Shown: positions 24,571-36,751 of the stretch, in pieces
Numbering within the stretch: position 1 is the first letter of the stretch
Layout: each line of letters opens with the position of its first letter
Assembly (NCBI RefSeq): GCF_030272615.1
Contig: NC_081411.1
Span: 213,211,744 to 213,275,743 of the forward strand
From: Cryptomeria japonica
Taxonomy: Eukaryota; Streptophyta; Pinopsida; Cupressales; Cupressaceae
Length of the DNA: 64,000 nt
Direction of reading: 5' to 3'
Notes under the pieces: generated by a model
Told to the model about the DNA's origin: nothing
Databases searched by the model: none
The model's input: the letters and a program-made list of their open reading frames with translations, nothing else
Program-made: the position numbers and the translations under genes

Positions 24571-24853
24571 GGCACTTTGTGATGAACAGTGAGTACCAAG
24601 ATAGAGTACTTTGTGATGAATAGGGAGTACTTAAAGTATGAGCAGCACTTTGTGATGAACAGGGAGTGCAAATGTGAGTAACACTTTGTGATGAACAGTG
24701 AGTGTCACACACGTAGTACTTTGTGATGAATAGGGAGTACCACTAAGATAGATAGCAACACTTTGTAATGAACAATGAGTGTCACTGGGATAGATAGCCA
24801 TATGCATTTAGATAAAAAGTAGCATTTTGTGATGAACAGTGAATGCCACTATG
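24571..24853 (+). repeat. Tandem array of CACTTTGTGATGAACAGTGA in the PMD intron
   Basis: Seven copies start near 24574, 24608, 24647, 24683, 24718, 24760 and 24824, a period of about 34-42 bp with one longer gap. Each keeps ACTTTGTGATGAAYAGKGAGT. The array ends about 30 bp before the splice acceptor. I see no counterpart in the Tat-1 intron. Confidence 0.85.
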
Positions 24854-26820
24854 ACTGACACGATTGATTTGCTTGACTGCAGGAGTATTTGCCTATGCTG
24901 GAGTCACGGGACATATTCCTGTCGATGCAGAGATTGCAACCTAAGTTGACACTTAGAGACAGAGCTGCCATCGAGGAGATGGGTTTGAGACATGTACTGT
25001 ATGTGCCTGAGTTTTGGGCAAACATGGGACTGTTGACTGCTTTGGCTGAGAGATGGCATTCAGAGACATGCACGTTCCATTTACCACTGGCTGAGATGAC
25101 AGTCACCCTGGAGGATGTCTATAGGATACTGCGGGTACTGATTGATGGGGCGCTGATCCCATACGATCGAGACGGTGACAAAGAGGCCTTGAGACGGGTG
25201 TTTCAGGACCCTGGGCTGGAGATGAGGGCAGGACATATGGCATGGGACACCATGACAGCCACAGGGCTAGCACTGCCGGTAGTGATAGGAGGAGCTATCA
25301 GTGGGTTCCTATGTCCGGATAGGGCGACACGAGGTTTGGTTGTGGGTTGGGGAGGAGCACTGGAGACACTGGTGACGCAGCACACCAGATACGCCTGGGG
25401 ACCATGTGTGCTGGCCCATTTGTATTATGAGCTTCATCAATTTGTTTATCATGGATCAGTGGGATTGGGCTGTGGAGTGACACTGCTGCAGGTATGGGCC
25501 TACGAGCATCTGCCGGTTACCCAATCAATACACTTCAGGGGCAGAGGTCATGGAGGTAGCTTTGTACATTTATATGATATGATCACATCACAGCCACAGA
25601 TTGCTAGGTTAGAGCATTGGCGACGAGTGTTGGATGAGATTGATGTGGTCATCTGGAGACCATACCTGGGCTACGAGGAGTGGGAGGATGATGCAGTGGA
25701 GCTTCCCTACACCTTCCAGAGCAGGTACCTGATTGGGTGGACGCCCTATGTGATAGAGAGATAGTTGGTGGATAGGGTTTGCAGGCAGTATGGCAGGATC
25801 CAGAGGATGCCACGGGGCTCGGGCATGTATGTACGCACTGTTAGAAATCAGGCACAGTTTGGGCCGTTGCTGTCGTATGATCAGGCAGTCACACAGCTGG
25901 CAGAGATGATGCCCCTACCCTGGGATATGTGGCCTAAGATCGAGGATGCCAACATGGATGCCGAGTATATAGCTTATTGGGCAGAGCATCCATTCCCATG
26001 GTTGATAGATCCAGGAGAGGCATTGGGGGGAGATGGGGGGGAGATGATGGTGATGATGGTGGAGGTGATGGGAGCAGAGGCTAACGGAGGTAGAGGGGAG
26101 TAGTTGGAGAGAGGAGGGTTGCACCTCAGAGGGAGGGTGGAGAGGAGAGAGAGGCTCGGGTGGTGAGGGGGTCGCGGTGGATTGCCAGTACAAGTGCCAA
26201 CAGCACAGGGGTAGCTACAGGCACAAGGGCATGGACGGAGATAGGTACCCGTACAGGCACCAGTACAGGTACAGGTACAGGCACAGGGGTAGGCACTTGT
26301 AGAGGGGGAGCCACAGGTAGAGGTAGAGGGGGCTGAACCAGAGGAGGATGAGCTGATTGAGCTCAGGGAGATCTGCCAAGGATAGGCAGATGAGATTCAG
26401 GATTTGGAGAGGGAGAGGGATCGGCTCAGGAGAAGGCTCCGAGATACTAAGCGAGAGAGAGACTAGGCTATTCAGTGCTATACAGAGGCTGAGACAGCAC
26501 TGAGGGCAGGGAGATAGGTAGCTGAGGATGCAGGGGTAGGATACGCTTATGTCCTGTGGGTAGGAGAGGAGATAGCCTACTGGAGGGACCTCTACTATGG
26601 TGCAGTGCCAACAGACCAGTGGGCGAGGAGCTTCCATAGACCGTCATGTATAACGACAGCTACGGGAGGGAGCCGGAGGAGACAGGCATCGAGTGGTGGG
26701 GTTATGGGTCCTCCACCACCACCAGATAGAGGGGACAGGCGGGATGATCCTGGGGCGGGTCCCTTAGGGGCTCAGATTCCATCAAGGCCAGGCGGCTCTG
26801 AGGGAGGGAGTTTATCATAG

Positions 26821-28579
26821 CCATAGAGGGCTCCCTTTGTATCAGTATTGTACCATTTTTGTATGATGATGTAGACACCAGCGGGTGATTTTGTAGCCAT
26901 ATGATTTTGACATCATTGTATCATGACACTTTTTGACTATATATATGAGATGATTCATCTTTGCGGCAGCTATATGCATGTGTACCTATGTGATGTATGT
27001 TTCTTATGATGTATGTTTTGTGTGATGCTTATAATATGGATGCAAATATGTATATGAGGGAATGCAATATTTTTTTTGTTCTTTTATGTTGTATATGTGT
27101 ATGCATGATGCAAATGTGAATGTATGTAATACAGATGAATATGATAATGTAAATGTAAATTGTGCTAACAGGTGTTGTGTGCAGGATGTGATGCAATTGT
27201 GATATCTATATGTATGTATGAAATGCTTATATGTAGTAATGCAGGTGCAACTACATGAAAATGCAAATGTTTTTGGTGTGTCATTATACTCAGTCATGTG
27301 ATAGCAGGCTACACAGACTCAAGAAGGACAATGGAAGTCAATCAAGAAAGGGGGATGAAAGATAGAAGATATGAATGTGAAAGAGCTTCTTGTGCGTTAT
27401 CATTATTGAGCTTTATTATGGCAAGTAGGTTATGACAATCGAGGCATATGTTCGACCCAGAAAGTCATTGTACCTGTTTGCATGGAGATAAGACAGTTAC
27501 AAACAAGGAATGCCCCAGTTCACACTAGACTCACAGTGTCCTCATATCCTTGGACAAGTCATAGCATTACTAAAAGACAATCCACAGACAGCAAATACAA
27601 ATAGGTGACGATACCCCATCCTCGCCTTTCTAGTCAAAGACATCCTGGAGATATAATCTCTAGTCAGAGACATCCTAAAAAAGCTAAAAGACATGTCACC
27701 AAAAGATAAAATCAAAAGAAAACCAAGACTCGACACCAACATCCACCGTAGTCCTCAAGTTTAGTGTCTCTTGTCACTTGTATAAGTCGTATTTGATTGT
27801 GGTCACAATGTTTACTTTCACAAAAAGGATAAATAGCACTGAACCATATGTTGTCTCAGTCTATTGAAAGATTTGATTTGTTGAAGCTCATTTTTGCTGC
27901 TGTGTCTCATCTGAAACCAACTGAATCCATGAAGTTGATACTTTATTGCGGAGAAGATGAAACTTTATTGTGGATTGTGCGCGGATAGACTGAAGGAAGC
28001 TGGAATAAACTGTACTCCTTGAAACATGTGATGTTCTTAGTTCCACACCCATCACTAGACGTAGGATTTGCCTTAGCTACAGGTAGGATTTGAGTTATTA
28101 TGGATGGAAAGGGAGGTTTATTATGAATGTCTAACCAATCTTGGGTGGATCAATAACAAGCCATGATGGGAATGGGCAAGTTTATTATGAGTGAATTGGT
28201 TGTGAGTGTGTGTGAAGTGAAAGGATGAAAGTGGATCCTGAAGGAGGGAGGAGCAATGTCTCTACGCATGGCACTGGTGACCCAGTTTTCACCATGGTAC
28301 TTGCCCAGGGCACCACCGAAGTGGTTTTCACCGTTGGACAAAATTATTTCTCTTTACTTTTTTGATTTTTCAATGTTTTTAGTGTCACAAGGCACCTGTT
28401 TGCCAGGTTTTCACCAAGTAACGATTTTTTGTTTTATAATTTTTTTGTATTTTTGAATTTTTTTATTTTTTTGAATTTTTGAATTTTTTGATTTTTTTGT
28501 ATTTTTGAATTTTTTGATTTTTTAGTATTTTTGAATTTTTTGAGTTTTTTGTATTTTTGAATTAGGATATTCCAAAGAG
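26821..28579. other. Tat-2 spacer between the convergent PMD and pol genes
   Basis: No coding region is seen. Three diverged copies of the GGCACCTG...GGTTTTCACC motif lie at 28270-28293, 28309-28332 and 28391-28414. A T-rich minisatellite with units like TTTTTTGTATTTTTGAA fills 28430-28575. Both features correspond in position to 3425-4060 of Tat-1. Confidence 0.6.
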
Positions 28580-30088
28580 CTATGTGTAGAACCTGCGAAG
28601 GTGCATGCTATTGATAGGATCCTCCAAAGGTTTACCTTCTGTAGTTGAGAGCTGATATGCCCCGGATCCATATACTGCTGTAATGATGTAAGGACCAAGC
28701 CAATTTGGTTCGAACTTGCCCTTCTTCTCTATGTCTTGTTGATTCTTGGGGTTTTCTCTGAGGACCAAATCACCTACCTCAAATGTGCGAGGCTTGACTT
28801 TATGATTGTAGCTATGACTCATTCATTGTTGATAAGCCTTGAGATGATTAAAAGTAGTTTGTCTCCGTTCATCCAGTAGTTCCAGTTCTTGTAAGCGAGA
28901 GACCCTATAGTCTTCATCATTGACAATGTTTTGCAAAGAGACCCGTAAAGAAGGTAACTCGACCTCAATAGGCAAGATGGCTTCAGTGCCATAGACAAGT
29001 GAATATGGTGTAGCTCCTGTAGGTGTGCGAACACTTGTGCGATAGGCCCAAAGTGTAGGATTAAGTTGGATATGCCAATTACGGCCAACATCGTCGACTG
29101 TCTTCTTAAGGATTTTAAGGATTGTTTTATTAGAGGCCTCAGCTTGGCCATTACCTTAGGGGTAATATGGTGTGGAGAAACGATGAGAAATATGGAAGCG
29201 GTCACAGAGTTCACGAACATCCTGATTTTTGAAGGGACGCCCGTTATCAGTGATAATGGAAACAGGAATACCATATCGGCATATGATATAGTTAAGCATG
29301 AATGTAGCAATCTGTTTTCCAGTGACTTGTGTGAGAGGCACAACTTCAATCCATTTTGTGAAATACTCTGTGGCAGTGATAATGAATTTATGACCATTAG
29401 AAGAAGGAGGGTGAATCTTGCCTATGAGATCGAATCCCCACTGACAAAAGGGCCAAGAAGACGCAAGTGGTTGCAGTTCTTGTGCTAGCGCATGTATGAG
29501 GTCTCCATGAATTTGACATTGCTTAAATTTTTTGACAAACTGATATGAGTCTTTTTCCATATTGGGCCAGTAATATCCAGTCCTGATGAGTTTCTTGGCC
29601 AAGGTAGGACCACTAGCATGTGGACCACATATCCCTTCATGCACTTCACGTAACGCAATCTGAGCTTCGTCACTTTCTAGACATCTAAGAAGAGTGCCAT
29701 CTAGACCTCGCCGGTATAGGATATCAGGTAAAATGACATATCGAGAGGATTGGCGAATGAAGGTGCGGCGTTGGTTATTTGATAGATCAGGAGGTAGGGT
29801 ATTGTCGCGAAGGTATGTGAAGATGGAACCATATAACTGGGATTCGGGACCAACAACACATATCATCTTAGTAGGAGTGATCTCATATGACGGAACGAAA
29901 AGGTTATCCACCAAGAACTCGTAGCAGGTCTCATTTGGAGGTAGATCGATCAGTGAAGCAATTGTAGCCATGGCATTTGCGGCATGATTCTTCTCTCTTG
30001 GTATCTGCTCAAAATCTATCTTTGTGAAGTGTTGTTTCAGGTCATCCACCATTTGTTTGTAAGGCATTAATTTTTCATCTTTTTTTGA
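28580..30088 (-). pseudogene. Integrase of Tat-2
   Basis: In order there is a linker (EQIPREKNHAANAMATIASL), a zinc-binding HHCC module (ICGPHA... then FKQCQIHG), the catalytic core and a C-terminal region with GDLVLRENPKN and PNWLGPY. All three catalytic residues are visible: Asp in WGFDLIGKI, Asp in IITDNGRPF and Glu in GQAEASNK, the last just past a TAA at 29156 (Tat-1 has Gln there). A second stop near 28819 lies where Tat-1 has Arg. In the zinc module the first Cys of the pair is replaced by Phe-Lys-Gln spacing (KFKQCQIHG against KCYKCQIHG in Tat-1), so zinc binding may also be lost. Confidence 0.87.
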
Positions 30089-30790
30089 CCAGTTGAGAAT
30101 CCCCAAAAACATGAAGTTCCTAGATCTTCCACTGAACTGCAATGCGTAATCCAGTTGTTAATGCCTCATATTCTGCTATATTGTTAGTGCAAGGAAATGA
30201 TAAGCGATATGATTTTGGTCTAGAATCTCCTTGAGGAGTTATAAAGAGGATGCCAACTCCTGCTCCATGCTGTGTGTATGAGCCGTCAAAGTACAGTTGC
30301 CATAGCTTTGCATGTGATATTGTTAAAATGGATTCATCTGGAAATTCTGAATTTAGAGGAACATCATCAATCATGGGGGCATCTGCTAATTGATCTGTGA
30401 TTGCTTGTCCTTTTATTGCTTTTCTATCCACATACTCGATGTCAAATTCACTCAGGATCATTACCCACTTGGCTAGTCACCTAGTAAGTGTTGCTTTGTT
30501 GAGGAGGTATTTCAACGGATCTATCCTTGCAATCAACTTAGTCTTATGAGTGAGCATATAATGTCATAATTTCTGTGAAGCAAAGACCACGGTGAGACAT
30601 GCACGTTCGATTGGTGTGTAGTTTAGCTCATATCCCACCAATGTGCGACTGATATAGTATATTGCCTTTTCCTTGCCCTCAACAATTTGTTGTGCTAGGA
30701 GTGCCCCCAGTGCTGTTGGAGTAGCTGAAATGTATAGTAACAGAGGCTGATCTGGAACTGGTGGCATCAAAACTGGTGGGTTCAAAAGAT
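30089..30790 (-). pseudogene. Dual RNase H region of Tat-2
   Basis: The gypsy RNase H (LLYISATPTALGALLAQQ, AIYYISRTLVGYELNY) is followed by the second RNase H (WQLYFDGSYTQHGAGVGIL, CTNNIAEYEALTTGLRIAVQW, FGDSQLV). Stops occur near 30562, 30476 and 30124. Just after GDSQLV, near 30088, a short deletion removes the residues that Tat-1 has there and shifts the frame into the integrase part. Confidence 0.84.
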
Positions 30791-31694
30791 AATCTTTGAG
30801 CATCTGAAAATCCTGTTGACAATTATCATCCCATTTGAATTTGATGTTTTTATGTAGCAAGTGCTGAAAAGGATTACACTTATCGGCAAGTTGTGCTATG
30901 AATCTCCATATGGACTGAAGTCTGCGTTGTAAGGATCTAAGTTGACTGATATTTCTAGGTGGTTGCATCTCCAAGATGGCCTTGACTTTTGCTAGATCGG
31001 CTTCGATTCCTCTTTTGGACACAATGAATCCTAGGAGCTTCCCAGAGGTTACTCCAAAGACACATTTCTTAGGGTTTAATCTTACTTTGTATTTTTCCAA
31101 CCGATCAAAGATGACTAAAAGTATGTCCAAATGTGTATCTCTGTCTACTGATTTACCCAAGAGATCATCGACATAATCTTCCATGGTTACGTGCATGAGA
31201 TAATGAAAGATAGTAGTCATGGCTCTTTGATATGTAGCACCTGCATTTTTTAGCCCAAAGGGCATGATATTCCAGCAGAAAGTTCCCCAAGGACAAGTGA
31301 ATGATGTTTTGTGTTGATCCTCAGGTGCGATCCTGATTTGATTATAACCAGAAAATCCATCCATCAATGATAACATTTCATGACCTGCTGTGAGATCAGC
31401 AATCAAGTCAATATTTGGTAATGGGAAGTCATCCTTTGGACAAGCTTTGTTGATGTCTCTGAAATCTGTACATATTCTGATGCTGTGATCCGGTTTACTA
31501 ATAGGTACCAAATTGGAGATCCATTCAAGATAATCAATTGGGCGTATGAATCCAACATCCAATAATTTCTCAAGTTCTGCTTTGACTAGTAATGCCACTT
31601 GTGGATGCATTTTTCTTAATTTCTGTTTCACTGGCTTTGCCCCCGATTTGACTGTCAAATGATGCATTACCAAATCCGGATCCAGTCCAGCCAT
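30791..31694 (-). pseudogene. Reverse transcriptase of Tat-2
   Basis: The RT core is continuous over this stretch, from PVKQKLRKMHPQVALLVKAE through WISNLVPISKPDHSIRICTD, DFPLPNIDLIADL, MLSLMDGFSGYNQIR and MPFGLKNAGATYQRAM to the catalytic DYVDDLLGKS, then the thumb and connection (YKVRLNPKKCVFGV). No break falls within the polymerase core, which makes this the best-kept domain of the element. It copies element RNA into DNA. Confidence 0.9.
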
Positions 31695-33160
31695 ATCAGT
31701 GTATGACCATGCAAAGTTGATTTGTCATTCTTTGAAGAAGCTTATGAATTTTGACCTTTCGGACTCTGTCAATGATTGAGCCAGGAATATATTGTGTGGA
31801 ACCTCTTATGTACCAATGTTTGTCTTGATAGTCTCCTCTACCAACATTGATGACTTTTCCTCATATGATGCTGGGAGAATGTCGAGCCTTCCATCTTCAG
31901 GTGCCTCAGAGAGGTTTTCGCCCTCAGATATGTCCTTTCTTTTTACTTTTTTGGGATCAGATAGTGCCACAGTGTGGTTTTCGCCATAAGACCCTTGATT
32001 TGTTCTTATTTTCACATTTTTGCGATTGGAAGGTCCGAAACCCTCACCAAAATATGCCATGTTGTTGAGTTCTATAGTGTATCCTGCTTTGTGGTCCCCA
32101 GGGGGAAGATCATCTCATATGCCAAGATAGTCAATAATAGCTTCATCATTTTGGAAGGTGTCAAATTGTGCTGGTCCTTCATGATCCTAATCAATGAGTT
32201 GATGGTGAACGAGGGGAAGGCCTTTAATATCTTCGGAGTTAGCGGGGCTAAGAGTGAAGATGTGGTTGTATTCAGGTATATCAAGGTACTTGTCGAGGTC
32301 ATCGATGGCACTCTCCTCATCAGTTTCGATCGCGAGCGAATCCAAATTGTCATCACTAGTAGCGCATTTTGGGATAGGTGTTCTCATCCTATGTGATTTC
32401 AACCTAGAACCTTGAGACAAAGACTGTGTGGCCTCCTCATGGGTTGTTTCTTGACCAACTCTGAACTTTTTATAAAATTCCTCTTCTTCTGTGGGTTCAT
32501 CTGGTTCTCTGAATGTCTCGGTGAGCTCATAGTCACTAGAGGATTTGTCTGAACCCCATTCCCATTTGTTGGAGTCTATGGAATAGCGATCCTCTTGTTG
32601 AATTTTGGCAACTTTGATTTGTGATGCTTTTTCTGTCCTTTTAGAGTGGATCTTGGAAGTCAGAAAACCAAGTCCCTTCGAGCGTTCCCTTTTTATAGTC
32701 AATTCAGGTTGTAAAGGTTCCATGATGCCTTCCTTTCGTAACCCAAGAGGGATTTTTCCATCATACTCGAATTTTTGTAGAATCTTGAAGCCTTTGCCAT
32801 ATTTCTCACAGGGTATATTGATGTGACCTTGTGTGTCATCTTCAATGTCTTTGTATAGTATTTTGTATAAACCTTCCTCTTCCAGTTCACCCCATCTTTG
32901 AAAGGTAGTAGGGTCCCATTCAAGTACTATGATGGTTATTTGCTTGTTAGGATGTGGTCTTCCATATTCTTTTGGAGAGCTCATGACTTGTTGTAAGTAC
33001 ATGGTTTGATTTAAAGTGTATTCTCCCATGCCTTTGTCTTGAAATTTGCCTTTAAGCTCACCTTGTTTTGATGTCGAAGGTTTTAATGACTCAGGATCAA
33101 TGTATGCCGAAGAAGGAACAACTTCACGATTACTGGGAATGATGGTCTCAGCATGTGATC
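31695..33160 (-). pseudogene. Pro-RT linker of Tat-2
   Basis: This is the same linker as in Tat-1: MGEYTLNQTMYLQQV, WGELEEEGLYKILYKD, KYGKGFKILQKFEYDG (G-patch-like), an acidic stretch, and finally the two peptides ENHTVALSDPKK and SEGENLSEAPEDGR encoded by the GGTTTTCGCC motif. The reading frame is shared with RT. Stops occur near 32187-32190 and 31805. Its function is unknown. Conservation between the two elements suggests it is a real part of the polyprotein. Confidence 0.7.
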
Positions 33161-34939
33161 TCAGGTTATTGCAATATATGAATGGATTAGGATCGCGTTA
33201 ACTGTTACCTCAACTCCATTGTGAGGAAACTTAATGCATTGGTGATATGTCGATGGGACTGCCCTCATTTCATGAATCCAAGGATGCCCTAGCAATATAT
33301 TATAAGTGAGATCTAGATCCAAGACTTGACAAACCACATCCTTTGTAATTAGTCCAATTCTTAGAGGTAAGGTGACTGTGCCCTTGGATGAGCGTTCTTC
33401 ATCATCATATGCCTTGATGGTGATTTGATTTGTTGAATTCACAACTTTATCAGAATATCCCAATTGTTTAATGGTGCTCAATGTACAAATGTTTAGACCA
33501 GCTCCTCCATCTATCAGGACTCGTTTGATTCTATGTTTGTGTATGAAGGCTTCAATGTGTAATGGTGCATTATGTGGCTGACTTACGGAGGCGTCATCAG
33601 CTTCTATGAATGTAAGGGAGTGTGGAACGGAAAGGTATCCCACCATGGCTTGAAACTGGTCCACGTTCAGATCAGTAGGAACGGTGGTGTCTCTCAAGAT
33701 TTTGTCAAGAATAGCTTTATGAGCGAGGGATATACGTAGGAGCTCAAGGATGGAGATGAGCGCGGGTGTCTTCCCTAACTGTTCTACAAGGTCATAGTCA
33801 GGTTTGGTTGATGAAGAAGCGGTATTTTTAGTGGAGGCACCTGGCAAAGTAATTTTACCTCGACGAGTTGTAACATGACATTCAGAGGTAGGTTCGGAAG
33901 AAGATCCAACACCTCTTAGGACAATCTTGGGTCGCTGGGTAGAACTCTCAGGAGTTTTGTCCTTGATGATAATAGTAGAGACATGATTGTCCATCGAGAT
34001 GTGATTGATAGTTGAATCATAGTTGTAAGGTGCTCTAGTATAGTTGGCTTGATCATCTGTGACTTTAGCTTTTCCCTTGTCATGCTTTGGGAATGGTTCC
34101 TTAAACATCTCATGTTCTTGATTGGATGAGTGTCCCTCAATCTCAATGTCACCTCTATCAATGAGATCTTGTATGATGTTCTTCATTCGATGACAATTTC
34201 CTGTTTTATGACCCTTTCTCTTATGAAACTCACAATACTCATCATCATTCCACCAATTTAGTTTAACCTTTGGTTCATATGGAGGAAAATCTGGAACTGT
34301 GATCACTTTGTTTGCCACAAGCTTTTTGAAGACTGATTCAAGTGGTTCTCCCAATGGGGTGTACTTCCTTCGTGATCTAGAAGTTGTTTGAGTATTCACT
34401 TGATTGTTTGTAGAACTTGTTCCCGAAAAGATGAATTTGGGTCGCACTGTGTTGGCATCAACAACACCATCATTGACTGTGTTTTTGTTTTTATTCCAAA
34501 ATCTTGGCTTGTCTTTTCCTTTAAAGTCATCTTTGTTTTCCTTGAATATCTTAATGACTCCTTGTTCAATTAGAACCTTTTCTATTGCTAAGCCTTTTTC
34601 AATAATGTCCTTGAAGGTGGACAAACAAGCTTTCCTTAGATCATAGCCAATGTCTTTGTTAACGTTCTGGGTGAACATTTCTACCATTTGTTTTTGTGGA
34701 ATTTTATTAAAGCATCTGCTGGCTAGATTCCTCCATCTTTGTAAAAATGATGCAAAAGACTCTGCCTCTTTTTGCTTGGTGTTGCACAAAGTAGTGACTG
34801 ATATGTCTGTCCCTGTATTGTAGGAGAAATGTTGAATAAATGCCTCTACTAAGTCACCCCATGATTTAATACCAGGTGGGAGTTGGGAGAACCATTCCAT
34901 AGCTTGATCACCTAAGCTTTGTGGGAATAATCTCATCAA
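33161..34939 (-). pseudogene. Gag core, zinc knuckle and protease of Tat-2
   Basis: The 592-codon open stretch shows gag core (LGDQAMEWFSQLPPGIKSW, LCNTKQKEAESFASFLQRWR), a basic segment, GEPLESVFKKL and a CX2HX4HX4C knuckle (CEFHKRKGHKTGNC, about residue 240). It continues to the protease active site in DGG form (VLIDGGAGLNICTL) and LDLTYNILLGHPWIHEMRAVPST. A single-base loss near 33195 shifts the frame at the end of the protease. Upstream, the 28-bp duplication separates it from the gag N-terminus. Confidence 0.9.
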
Positions 34940-34956
34940 ATATGTCTCTTCTGAAG

Positions 34957-35012
34957 CTACTTCAATGCAAGCTGTGAAAAACTACTACTTCAATGCAAGC
35001 TGTGAAAAACTA
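34957..35012. repeat. Perfect 28-bp tandem duplication that breaks gag (Tat-2)
   Basis: Two identical 28-base copies (34957-34984 and 34985-35012) begin CTACTTCAATG and end GAAAAACTA. Because 28 is not a multiple of three, the copy shifts the gag frame by one base. Confidence 0.95.
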
Positions 35013-36104
35013 TCTTATGTGTTCCTTAGGATCCCCTTTTCCTCTATACTTATCAAATTTAGGCATCACAAAGTGTGTAGGAAATGGAGGCATTGGAATG
35101 CTCTTGTCGAATGGATAAGGACATATGTCTCTCATTGTGTATGTTGGCTTTGGTGTATTTATGTCCTCCATTTTCTTTTGTAAGTCCCTGATTTGTTGCT
35201 CCAAATTGCTCTTAGGTGGAGATCAACTTCTTGAAGCATACCCCATGTTTGAGGCACCAATTTGAGGAGGAGCTTGTTGCATATATGGATGATATTGATC
35301 ATACACATGTTCATATGGAGGAGGTCTATAGTGATGCTGCATATATGGACCACTTGGTATAGATTCATGTTGAGGAACACCATATCTATTTTGTGCATAT
35401 ATACCATACTCTACAGGCATGTCATGTTCTAATGTGTTGCCCCCAAATTTGACACGGGGTTTCCTTGTGTCCAAATTTTGAGCATGCCTTTAAATATCCA
35501 ATTGCTTTGGTTGATCCGTAGCTTGAGTATGTGATTGAGCATATCTGTCTACTTAAGACTTCCATAATGGTCTGCGAAGGTGAGTATCATATGCTTGACC
35601 ATGTGTATGTGGGACCTCTGGTTTTTGAAGCAAAGATGATGGTGATTCTGGTACCATATATGGTCCTCTATTTCCTCCACTATTAGGCCTCCTTTGATCC
35701 ATGTTGGAGTGAGTTTGTCGCAAAGGTCGATTTTCCATTATTTGGGACATGTCAAAATCATGAGGTATCTTGGCTCCACTTTGTGCCATCATTTGTAAGA
35801 AGTATTGTCTATCTCTCCCCATTATTTCCTCAACCAACCGATTGAAATGGGGATTCATAATAGATTCTTCCACATCTGCTGAATGTATTGAAAAGTTGTC
35901 CATATTGTCATTGTGTGTAGCATTGTTGTTTGTAGTGTCTGTGTTCTCAACATTTGGAATGTTTTTATAGACATCCATGTTAGGCAATGTAGTGTGATTA
36001 GTATTGAAAAATATATCATTGTCATACTCATAAGAACTCATGTTTGTAGACTCTTGAGCCTCTTTAGTTTCTCTCCTAGATTTTTGAAGATGAGTTTCAA
36101 CCAT
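35010..36104 (-). pseudogene. N-terminal gag region of Tat-2
   Basis: Starting at 36104 (MVETHLQKSRRETKEAQES) a single frame with stops near 35553 and 35220 runs to the duplication. It includes an Asn/Asp-rich stretch, HFNRLVEEIMGRDRQYFLQMM, a Tyr/His/Pro-rich segment (HHYRPPPYEHVYDQYHPYMQQ) and PFPTHFVMPKFDKYRGKGDPKEHIR, the start of the conserved gag core. It is shorter than the Tat-1 counterpart and has Tyr/His where Tat-1 has Gln. Its function is not known. Confidence 0.72.
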
Positions 36105-36595
36105 GAACTAGGTATTGACCAAGATGTGTGAGACTAGATGAAAATGAAAAAAAAGTATGGAAGACCAAGAGTTGTATGGAGTGTAAATGAATCTGAGATG
36201 TACTTGCAATGTACAAAGTGTAAGACCAAGTATGTATGTAGTAGAGTAGGCATGACTTCCAAAGAGAGGATAGTTTCTCTTGATGAGGTAAGTTGACCTT
36301 GACTCTAAGTAAGACCAAATGAGACCCAAAGGTAAAAAACCTTGATGAGGGACCACTTAGCAAAGTGTTGTTGTATGTAGTGTGTTGACAAAGTATAGTG
36401 AGGACAAGCAAGTGACCTTTTGACTCAAGTTTAGACAAATGTGAATGTAAAGCAAGATGTGAAGCAATGATGGACTGTGTGAGACCCAAAAATAGGTTGA
36501 ATGCTAGATGAAACCTAGAGAAACAACCTAGGAAGCTCAAGAATTCCAAAACTGACTGTGTTTGCTTGCTGGACTGTAAAAAATTTTCAATTCTG

Positions 36596-36751
36596 TACAC
36601 AGACGCACCTGTATACTTCACATACGCGATTCCCCGACACAGATGTGTCTGTATTCAACACAGACGCTGTTAGACACACAGACACGATTCTGCCCTTCAC
36701 AGACGCACTTAGATGACACAGACGTGATTGGAATAGACACAGACGCGTTTC
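36596..36751 (-). repeat. GCGTCTGTGT motif array, gag-proximal (Tat-2 leader)
   Basis: About eight copies read ACACAGACGC or close variants on the plus strand, the reverse complement of the motif in the PMD intron. They start about 490 bp upstream of gag. Confidence 0.8.

Larger units (their letters stand above)
24050..26820 (+). pseudogene. Antisense plant mobile domain (PMD) gene of Tat-2, two exons, decayed
   Basis: Exon 1 is 24050-24115 (22 codons, MAFIHRFDHVRQFQRP...), ending at CTG|GTAAGT, a near-ideal donor. The intron is 24116-24882, ending CTGCAG. Exon 2 is 24883-26820, in frame. The PMD lies at about residues 35-310 (GLLTALAERWHSET, EMTVTLEDV, YAWGPCVLAHLYYELHQF, CGVTLLQVWAYEHL, WRPYLGY). 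A linker, a heptad-like charged stretch (QDLERERDRLRRRLRD), an IAYWRDLYYGAVP motif and a Pro/Arg/Gly tail follow. Nine in-frame stops (25762, 26101, 26164, 26212, 26242, 26290, 26383, 26464, 26515) break it, most of them TAG where Gln would fit. An indel in the G run near 26030 may also shift the acidic linker, because the neighbouring frame there reads GDDGDDGGGDG as in Tat-1. PMD proteins are known from silencing factors and transposons. Confidence 0.82.

Noticed and set aside
24571-24853. CRISPR-like array
   Set aside because: Repeats and spacers are both degenerate and of uneven length, and the context is a plant retrotransposon.
28819-29397. 192-codon minus-strand frame
   Set aside because: It overlaps the Tat-2 integrase in a different frame. 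The true frame is shown by similarity to Tat-1 integrase.
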